Source: Rhizobiales bacterium UBA697
GTDB taxonomy: Bacteria > Pseudomonadota > Alphaproteobacteria > Rhizobiales > Ancalomicrobiaceae
Reading direction: 5' to 3'
DNA: 5,990 nt
NCBI GenBank assembly: GCA_002298965.1
Contig: DBMN01000220.1
Coordinates: 5,174-11,163, forward strand
Part shown: positions 1 through 5,990 of the stretch, piece after piece
How the letters are laid out: each line of letters begins with the position of its first letter
Position numbering within the stretch: position 1 is the first letter of the stretch
Program-made: the position numbers and the translations under genes
Notes under the pieces: generated by a model
Seen by the model: the letters and a program-made list of their open reading frames with translations, nothing else
Database searches by the model: none
Told to the model about the DNA's origin: nothing

Positions 1-992
1 TAGGTGTTGCGGTGGAGCCCGCCGAGCCGGGCGAACTCCGCCTTCTCGAGGCCGGGGATCATCCGGAACACCCGGACCTGCTCGGAATGCTTGAGCTTGG
101 TCTGGAAGCCGACCATGTTCCACAGGGTGCCGAAGGCGTTGTCCTGGCGCAGCTGGACGATGGCGTAGGGCTTCACCGTCGGCTCGTGCGCATTGGTGAG
201 GCCGACCGGCTTCATCGGTCCGTGGCGCAGCGTCTCGCGGCCGCGTTCCGCCATCACCTCGACCGGCAGGCAGCCGTCGAAATAGGGGGTGGAGGCCTCC
301 CAGTCCTTGAACGACACCTTCTCGCCCTCGAGCAGGGCGTCGACGAAGGCCTCGTACTGCTCCTTGTTCATCGGGCAGTTGAGATAGTCGGCGCCGGTGC
401 CGCCCGGTCCCGCCTTGTCGTAGCGCGACTGCATCCAGCAGATCGACATGTCGACGCTGTCGAAATGGACGATCGGCGCGATCGCGTCGAAGAAGGCGAG
501 CTGCGTCTCGCCGGTGAGGCCGGCGATCGCCGTGGCCAGCGCCGGCGAGGTGAGGGGGCCGGAGGCGACGATCACGCTGTCCCAGGCGGGATCGGGCAGG
601 CCGTCGATCTCCTCGCGGCGGATCTCGATCAGCGGATGGGCCTCGAGGGCCTCGGTGATGGCGGCCGCGAAACCCTCGCGGTCGACCGCCAGCGCGCCGC
701 CGGCCGGCACCTGGTGGGCGTCGGCCGCCCGCATCACCAGCGAACCGCAGGCGCGAAGCTCCGCGTGGAGCACGCCGACGGCGTTGGTCTCGGCGTCGTC
801 CGAGCGCAGCGAATTGGAGCAGACGAGCTCGCCGAGCCGGTCGGTGGCATGCGCCTCGGTCGAACGCACCGGCCGCATCTCGTGCAGCACGACGGGCACG
901 CCGCGCGACGCCAGCGCCCAGGCGGCCTCCGAACCGGCGAGGCCGCCGCCGACGACGTGAACGGGTGAAAGGACTTGATCGATGTTCTTCAT
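1..992 (-). CDS. trmFO: TrmFO, folate/FAD-dependent tRNA (uracil-5-)-methyltransferase (N-terminal 330 residues; C-terminus outside the window)
   Basis: The enzyme makes 5-methyluridine at position 54 in the T-loop of tRNAs, using methylenetetrahydrofolate as carbon donor and FADH2/NAD(P)H as reductant. It is the folate-dependent alternative to SAM-dependent TrmA and acts in the cytoplasm. On the minus strand the reading frame starts with ATG at 992-990 and stays open to the left edge, giving 330 codons; the family usually runs to about 435-475 residues, so the last quarter or so is missing. Visible features: an N-terminal FAD-binding Rossmann motif GGGLAG (residues 15-20, G-x-G-x-x-G); the family block LVCSNSLRSD with Cys58; and DGCLPVEVMAERG with Cys241. 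These two cysteines match the pair essential for catalysis in characterised TrmFO (C53 and C226 in Bacillus subtilis, from memory). The conserved NMVGFQTKLK stretch lies at 292-301. No good Shine-Dalgarno sequence precedes the ATG, only CCGGGG directly adjacent. The next in-frame ATG, codon 39, would delete the FAD motif, so the 992 start stands. The gene diverges from the lipoprotein gene. Confidence 0.95.
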   Translation of the reverse strand, partial: MKNIDQVLSPVHVVGGGLAGSEAAWALASRGVPVVLHEMRPVRSTEAHATDRLGELVCSNSLRSDDAETNAVGVLHAELRACGSLVMRAADAHQVPAGGALAVDREGFAAAITEALEAHPLIEIRREEIDGLPDPAWDSVIVASGPLTSPALATAIAGLTGETQLAFFDAIAPIVHFDSVDMSICWMQSRYDKAGPGGTGADYLNCPMNKEQYEAFVDALLEGEKVSFKDWEASTPYFDGCLPVEVMAERGRETLRHGPMKPVGLTNAHEPTVKPYAIVQLRQDNAFGTLWNMVGFQTKLKHSEQVRVFRMIPGLEKAEFARLGGLHRNT

Positions 993-1142
993 CCCCGGGT
1001 GCTAGCACTTCCCCGCCCCTGTGGACAAGAGTCGGGGACAATCGCGTCGGATCGGCAAAAATTGCCTGTTTCCGGGCTGTGGAAAACCCTCCTAATTGGT
1101 CGTCGAAATTCGTTGATTCGCTCGATTCGAACGGGAGATCCG
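993..1142. promoter_or_regulatory. Divergent trmFO/lipoprotein intergenic region with candidate promoter and repeats
   Basis: This 150-bp gap must hold the promoters of both divergent genes. On the minus strand, TTGTCC (1028-1023) and TAGCAC (1004-999), 18 nt apart, form a weak -35/-10 candidate. It would place the trmFO transcript start at or next to the A of the start codon, which agrees with the lack of an RBS. The -10 candidate overlaps the 10-bp palindrome GTGCTAGCAC (999-1008). On the plus strand I find no convincing -35/-10 pair. Three ATTCG units (1108-1112, 1116-1120, 1125-1129), 8 and 9 bp apart, lie just before the lipoprotein RBS, GGGAGA at 1133-1138. Two DnaA-box-like nonamers, TGTGGACAA (1020-1028) and TGTGGAAAA (1078-1086), are present. 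All of this is inference from motif reading. Confidence 0.3.
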
Positions 1143-1844
1143 ATGTCGGCCGCCAAGATCGTTCCCGTCCTGCTGATGATGCTGGGACTCGCGGGCTGCA
1201 AGACGGGCGGCGACGCGCCCGATCGGAAGATGGCCCTGGTCGAGGAGACCGACGCCATCGCCACCGGTTCGATCGCACCGCGCGCCACCATCGACGGCGG
1301 CGTCTCGCGTTGGTTCGACGAGCGCGGCGCGGCCCTGCCGCACGGCGACCGGCTGGCCTACTGCCACGGCTTCGGCTGCGAGTTCAAGACGGCGATCGCC
1401 ATCGGCCCGAGCGAGCGCGCCGAACTGGCCGGGATCTTCGCCCGCAACACCGGTTCGCCCGAGGCCGAGCGCCGCGCCGTCGATCAGGCCGACCAGATGT
1501 GGGAGAAGCTCGCCGCGCCGCAGCTCGGCGGCCCGCCGGATCGTCGCGGTTCGGAGCTGAAGGACGCCCACACCCTCGGTCAGACCGACTGCCTCGACGA
1601 GGCGACCAACACCACGACGCTGCTCGTCTGGCTCGAGCGCAACGGTTTCCTCAAGTATCACCACGTCCGCCGGCCGGAATCGCGCGGCGCCTTCCTCTAT
1701 GCCCACGCCACCGCGGTGATGACCGACAAGACCACCGGCATCGACTGGGTCGCCGACAGCTGGATGCGCGACAGCGGCGATCCGATCGACGTCATGCCGC
1801 TCGAGACCTGGTTCTCGCTCGCCTACGTCGACCCGGTCTCCTGA
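1143..1844 (+). CDS. Predicted lipoprotein of unknown function with a transglutaminase-like Cys-His-Asp pattern
   Basis: A 233-residue protein I cannot assign to a named family. The N-terminus is a lipoprotein signal peptide: Lys5, a hydrophobic stretch (6-17), and the lipobox L16-A17-G18-C19, so it should be acylated at Cys19 and anchored in the inner or outer membrane facing the periplasm. Residues 20-60 look like a flexible linker. The mature domain has YCHGFGC (73-79, Cys74 and Cys79, a possible disulfide), then D149-C150-L-D-E followed by a helix-like TLLVWLERNGF, then H188 in YAHATAVM, and D205 in WVADSWM. That Cys / His / Asp order and spacing resembles papain-like transglutaminase folds, such as the bacterial transglutaminase-like cysteine peptidases; the function is inference. 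ATG 1143 is chosen because GGGAGA (1133-1138) lies 4 nt upstream and because it starts the signal peptide exactly; the in-frame ATG at 975 would bury the lipobox. No neighbour is close enough on the plus strand to form an operon. Confidence 0.88.
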   Translation: MSAAKIVPVLLMMLGLAGCKTGGDAPDRKMALVEETDAIATGSIAPRATIDGGVSRWFDERGAALPHGDRLAYCHGFGCEFKTAIAIGPSERAELAGIFARNTGSPEAERRAVDQADQMWEKLAAPQLGGPPDRRGSELKDAHTLGQTDCLDEATNTTTLLVWLERNGFLKYHHVRRPESRGAFLYAHATAVMTDKTTGIDWVADSWMRDSGDPIDVMPLETWFSLAYVDPVS

Positions 1845-2011
1845 TCGACCGACCCCGTCCGTCTCCAAGGCCGCGGCGCGCGAGCGTCCGCGGCCTCTTC
1901 GCGTCGGCACCGAGCCGGGCGAACGTGCGGCATCGCGGCCGATCGGTCGGCGACGGTCGACGGGAAAGGGAGCGGGAGGAGGGGGCGGACGGCGCCGGCG
2001 TACCCCCGGAA
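1845..2011. other. Non-coding stretch after the lipoprotein gene; GC-rich, purine tract on the plus strand
   Basis: I see no credible gene here. It holds the terminator-like hairpin at 1868-1896 and a G/A-rich plus strand around 1960-1985 that includes GGGAGGAG at 1974-1981, which reads CUCCUCCC on the minus strand. A GGGGG (1981-1985) / CCCCC (2003-2007) pair encloses a GC-rich core. Long open frames crossing this stretch are shadows of the lipoprotein gene or run-through of GC-rich sequence without start sites or family motifs. Confidence 0.5.
1868..1896. terminator. GC-rich hairpin 24 nt after the lipoprotein stop, terminator-like
   Basis: The arms AGGCCGCGG (1868-1876) and CCGCGGCCT (1888-1896) are a perfect 9-bp inverted repeat around an 11-nt loop. 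On the plus strand the stem is followed by CTTCG, and on the minus strand by TGGAG, so there is no real U-tract on either side. Its position just after the stop at 1842-1844, between convergent transcription units, fits a weak or Rho-assisted bidirectional terminator. Confidence 0.5.
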
Positions 2012-2124
2012 TCGAGGCGCCCGCCGGAGGGAGGAGGAGCCGGCGGGCGCTCGAAACCGATCCGAGCAGGGAGGAGAGCTCGTCCGGTCGTCGGATCCGG
2101 CAGGGAGGAGATGCCTGGACCCGA
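2012..2124 (-). ncRNA. Candidate anti-Shine-Dalgarno small RNA: three tandem hairpins with CUCCUCCC loops (alpha-r14/CcsR/'cuckoo'-like)
   Basis: Read on the minus strand, the segment is three consecutive hairpins. Hairpin 1 (2124-2091): UCGGGUCC, a bulged A, GGCA, loop UCUCCUCCC, then UGCC-GGAUCCGA, 12 bp. Hairpin 2 (2088-2056): ACCGG-A-CGAGC, loop UCUCCUCCCU, GCUCG-GA-UCGGU, 10 bp. Hairpin 3 (2054-2012): UCGA plus an 11-bp GC stem with one bulged C, loop CUCCUCCUCCCU. Gaps between hairpins are 2 and 1 nt. Covariation-like differences between stems, with a constant loop, argue for selected RNA structure rather than simple duplication. Known alphaproteobacterial sRNAs (alpha-r14 in rhizobia, CcsR in Rhodobacter, grouped as cuckoo RNAs) expose CCUCCUCCC in hairpin loops, pair with ribosome binding sites, and occur in tandem copies; that is family knowledge recalled, not a search result. 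I could not identify a promoter with confidence. No U-tract follows hairpin 3, so the 3' end is uncertain and may lie nearer 1868. Confidence 0.6.
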
Positions 2125-2188
2125 ATTCGATTCCAAATGCCGAAGAGCGATCTGGGAGGTGACCGCCCGTCCGACACGAAAGAGGATA

Positions 2189-2205
2189 GGACAGACGCCC
2201 TGTCC
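2189..2205. repeat. Inverted repeat GGACAG-N5-CTGTCC
   Basis: The 6-bp arms GGACAG (2189-2194) and CTGTCC (2200-2205) are perfect inverted repeats around ACGCC. The element lies 65 bp upstream (minus-strand sense) of the first anti-SD hairpin and beside the palindrome cluster at 2212-2252. It could be an operator or a small hairpin in a precursor RNA; the sequence alone does not decide. Confidence 0.4.
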
Positions 2206-2211
2206 CAAATA

Positions 2212-2252
2212 GAGCCATGATCGCATGTCGATCATGCGAAAACGCATGGCTC
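2212..2252. repeat. Cluster of overlapping, mutually exclusive inverted repeats
   Basis: Three perfect inverted repeats share this 41-bp stretch. The outer pair is GAGCCATG (2212-2219) with CATGGCTC (2245-2252). Inside, CATGATCG (2216-2223) pairs with CGATCATG (2229-2236) around CATGT. In competition with that, TCGCATG (2221-2227) pairs with CATGCGA (2233-2239) around TCGAT. The outer and third pairings are compatible and give a two-tier stem; the second excludes both. The stretch is more AT-rich than its surroundings, and CGTATG recurs just beyond it (2261-2266, 2274-2279). It looks like an operator or a structured RNA leader rather than coding sequence. Confidence 0.5.
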
Positions 2253-2290
2253 GTAAACAACGTATGACTTTTTCGTATGGGATGGAGCGG

Positions 2291-2314
2291 AAAGCGGCGA
2301 AAACCGCCGTCTTT
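2291..2314. terminator. Bidirectional terminator-like hairpin flanked by A- and T-runs
   Basis: Arms CGGCG (2295-2299) and CGCCG (2305-2309) with loop AAAAC are extended by AAAG (2291-2294) and CTTT (2311-2314), with a single bulged T at 2310. On both strands the stem ends in a short T-run (TCTTT on plus, CTTT on minus), which suits a modest intrinsic terminator. For uvrA it would be a second stop signal, after the stronger hairpin at 2336-2357. Confidence 0.45.
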
Positions 2315-2335
2315 CGCGCCATGCCGCCGGCGTGG

Positions 2336-2357
2336 GCGTGGCCCCTGGGGGCCACGC
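2336..2357. terminator. Very stable hairpin downstream of uvrA
   Basis: The 10-nt arms GCGTGGCCCC (2336-2345) and GGGGCCACGC (2348-2357) are a perfect inverted repeat around TG, so in RNA about 9 bp would close a CUGG-type tetraloop. It begins 78 nt after the uvrA stop in the sense of transcription. There is no T-run on either side. It most likely marks the 3' end of the uvrA mRNA, or protects it from exonucleases. Confidence 0.5.
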
Positions 2358-2435
2358 TGCCCGCAGGGCTCGCGGGATCGTGAAGTTCGCCGCGACGCCC
2401 GCCGACGCGGCGCGCGCGCCGCGTTCGGCCCCGTT

Positions 2436-5408
<2,973 letters not shown>

Positions 5409-5442
5409 CGTCGCTCCTGCCGCTCGGGCCGGCCGCGCCGTC

Positions 5443-5462
5443 TCGGCGCCCGCGGGCGCCGA
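5443..5462 (-). promoter_or_regulatory. 20-bp perfect palindrome in the uvrA 5' leader
   Basis: TCGGCGCCCG followed by CGGGCGCCGA is self-complementary over all 20 bp. In the uvrA mRNA it would form an 8-bp GC stem with a CGCG loop, ending 24 nt before the AGGAG ribosome binding site. It could be a leader hairpin that affects translation or mRNA stability, or a protein-binding palindrome. GC-rich palindromes do arise by chance here, but a perfect 20-bp one is notable. Confidence 0.4.
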
Positions 5463-5512
5463 TCGATCGCTGCCGGACCCTCGGGAATCCGTCTTGCGTT
5501 TCCGCCGTGCTC

Positions 5513-5541
5513 GAAATAGAACACAACAAGAACGGATGCAA
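5513..5541 (-). promoter_or_regulatory. Predicted uvrA promoter enclosing the SOS box
   Basis: On the minus strand TTGCAT (5541-5536) and TATTTC (5518-5513) are separated by exactly 17 nt, a reasonable sigma-70-type pair with the upstream TTG and TAT-type -10 kept. The 17-nt spacer contains the complete LexA box, so repressor bound there would exclude RNA polymerase. The start of transcription would fall near 5506, leaving a leader of about 100 nt. The -35 is the better half; the -10 is weak. Confidence 0.55.
5519..5533. promoter_or_regulatory. LexA (SOS) box, GTTC-N7-GTTC
   Basis: On the plus strand GAAC (5519-5522), seven bases, GAAC (5530-5533); on the minus strand GTTC-TTGTTGT-GTTC. This exactly matches the direct-repeat operator recognised by alphaproteobacterial LexA, which differs from the palindromic CTGT-N8-ACAG box of gammaproteobacteria. 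It sits inside the predicted uvrA promoter, 111 bp from the uvrA start codon and 283 bp from the ssb start codon. Control of uvrA is the natural reading; control of ssb from this distance is possible but not shown. An overlapping inverted repeat GAACGG (5530-5535) / CCGTTC (5544-5549) adds a third GTTC unit. Confidence 0.85.
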
Positions 5542-5549
5542 GCCCGTTC

Positions 5550-5816
5550 CCGGCGGCGAGACGGTGTCTCGAGACCCAGTCTAGAGCAGGACGCGCGCGT
5601 GACCACGGCGGAGGGCGCGGATCGGCTCTGTTCGCGCCGACTGTTGTGGAAAAACACCGCCGGCTGCGCCGTGCGGTGGGCGAGGGCGTCGCGATCGCGG
5701 TCGCGACGGGCTAAGGGTGGGGTCTCAGCCCGGCTCGTCCGGCGCGCGGCCGCGCCCGTGGTGGCGCCGTCGTGGGCGCCCAGGAAGCCGACGGCCGGTT
5801 TGCCGAGGAGGAAGCG
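5550..5816 (+). promoter_or_regulatory. ssb upstream region with three inverted repeats
   Basis: No gene is visible in this stretch, which must carry the ssb promoter; I do not see a clear -35/-10 pair. It contains three perfect inverted repeats: CGTCGCGA (5687-5694) / TCGCGACG (5701-5708) around 6 nt; CGGGCT (5707-5712) / AGCCCG (5727-5732) around 14 nt, touching the first; and GGCGCC (5763-5768) / GGCGCC (5775-5780). If transcription starts upstream of 5687, the ssb mRNA would carry a structured leader. TGTGGAAAA at 5645-5653 resembles a DnaA box. GAGGAGGAA (5805-5813) is the ssb ribosome binding site. Confidence 0.35.
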
Positions 5817-5990
5817 ATGTCCGGAAGCGTCAACAAGGTCATTCTCGTCGGCAATCTCGGCGCCGATCCCGAAATCCGTCGCACCCAGGACGGTCGCCCG
5901 ATCGTCAACCTGCGGATCGCGACGTCGGAGAGCTGGCGCGACCGCAATTCGGGCGAACGCCGCGAGAAGACCGAGTGGCACCGCGTGGTG
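5817..5990 (+). CDS. ssb: Single-stranded DNA-binding protein SSB (N-terminal 58 residues; rest outside the window)
   Basis: SSB coats single-stranded DNA during replication, recombination and repair, and recruits partners through its C-terminal tail. The visible 58 residues are the first strands of the OB fold: VNKVILVGNLGADPE (5-19), a conserved ATSESWRD block (35-42), then TEWHRVV (52-58). Trp40 and Trp54 match the tryptophans that stack on DNA bases in E. coli SSB. The start ATG 5817 lies 3 nt after an extended Shine-Dalgarno sequence, GAGGAGGAA (5805-5813), and the N-terminus lines up with E. coli SSB to within a few residues. The remaining OB fold, the linker and the acidic tip lie beyond the right edge. 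It is divergent from uvrA, the same arrangement as in E. coli. Confidence 0.96.
   Translation, partial: MSGSVNKVILVGNLGADPEIRRTQDGRPIVNLRIATSESWRDRNSGERREKTEWHRVV

Noticed and set aside
12..968. Two plus-strand open frames (12-968 and 448-960)
   Set aside because: They are antisense to trmFO, whose minus-strand reading has the FAD motif and both catalytic cysteine blocks.
975..1142. Upstream in-frame ATG (975) for the lipoprotein
   Set aside because: It would place 56 residues before the signal peptide and overlap trmFO; ATG 1143 has an RBS and begins the signal peptide.
1960..2112. GGGAGGAG repeats as a CRISPR-like or simple tandem repeat array
   Set aside because: The repeats are only 8-10 bp, unevenly spaced, and each sits at the tip of an inverted repeat, which fits hairpin loops and not CRISPR repeats or a microsatellite.
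2111..2212. 33-codon frame starting MPGPEF right after GGGAGGAG
   Set aside because: The apparent SD abuts the ATG with essentially no spacing. The GGGAGGAG is better explained as the complement of an anti-SD hairpin loop, with the ATG inside that hairpin.
1823..2260. 145-codon minus-strand frame across the spacer
   Set aside because: It overlaps the lipoprotein 3' end and all three hairpins, has no RBS or recognisable motif, and is Arg/Pro/Ser-rich as expected of GC-rich non-coding DNA.
2212..2290. Possible tRNA or insertion-sequence terminal repeat
   Set aside because: The palindromes do not make a cloverleaf, there is no T-loop GTTCRA in place, no transposase is present, and no matching distant inverted repeat or target duplication was seen.
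5409..5981. A 191-residue N-terminal extension of UvrA in the same frame
   Set aside because: It would run through the LexA box, the promoter, and antisense to ssb, and its sequence is low-complexity Arg/Ala. ATG 5408 has a good RBS and the family N-terminus.

Overview
The window is GC-rich chromosomal DNA from an alphaproteobacterium, most likely of the Hyphomicrobiales (Rhizobiales). Three things point there: the gene set (folate-dependent trmFO, and divergent uvrA and ssb), an alphaproteobacterial SOS box of the form GTTC-N7-GTTC in front of uvrA, and a UvrA with the CPVSGF variant of the first zinc finger that I remember from this class. There is no sign of a mobile element, prophage, CRISPR array, tRNA or rRNA.

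Layout, left to right. (1) 1-992, minus: the first 330 codons of trmFO, running off the left edge. (2) 993-1142: a divergent intergenic region. (3) 1143-1844, plus: a 233-residue predicted lipoprotein of unknown function with a Cys-His-Asp arrangement like that of transglutaminase-type cysteine peptidases. (4) 1845-2435: a 591-bp spacer between the convergent lipoprotein gene and uvrA, packed with inverted repeats. (5) 2436-5408, minus: complete uvrA. (6) 5409-5816: the divergent uvrA/ssb control region. (7) 5817-5990, plus: the first 58 codons of ssb, running off the right edge.

The least ordinary part is the spacer at 1845-2435. Read on the minus strand, 2124 to 2012 folds into three back-to-back hairpins, only 1 and 2 nt apart. 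Each presents the anti-Shine-Dalgarno sequence CUCCUCCC in its loop, and a fourth CUCCUCCC follows downstream. This is the signature of the alphaproteobacterial anti-SD small RNAs (alpha-r14, CcsR, 'cuckoo' RNAs), here apparently as a compact triple-hairpin version in an unannotated gap. Upstream of it lie a set of overlapping palindromes (2212-2252) and terminator-like hairpins after uvrA (2291-2314, 2336-2357). A further GC-rich hairpin (1868-1896) follows the lipoprotein gene.

How the genes work together: uvrA (nucleotide excision repair) and ssb (single-strand DNA protection) are divergent, and a LexA box sits between the predicted -35 and -10 of uvrA, so uvrA should be SOS-inducible. trmFO (tRNA m5U54) and the lipoprotein gene are functionally unrelated neighbours. 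If the anti-SD RNA is expressed, it would be a trans-acting regulator of translation unrelated to the flanking genes. Because it lies on the same strand and downstream of uvrA, uvrA read-through is one possible source of it.
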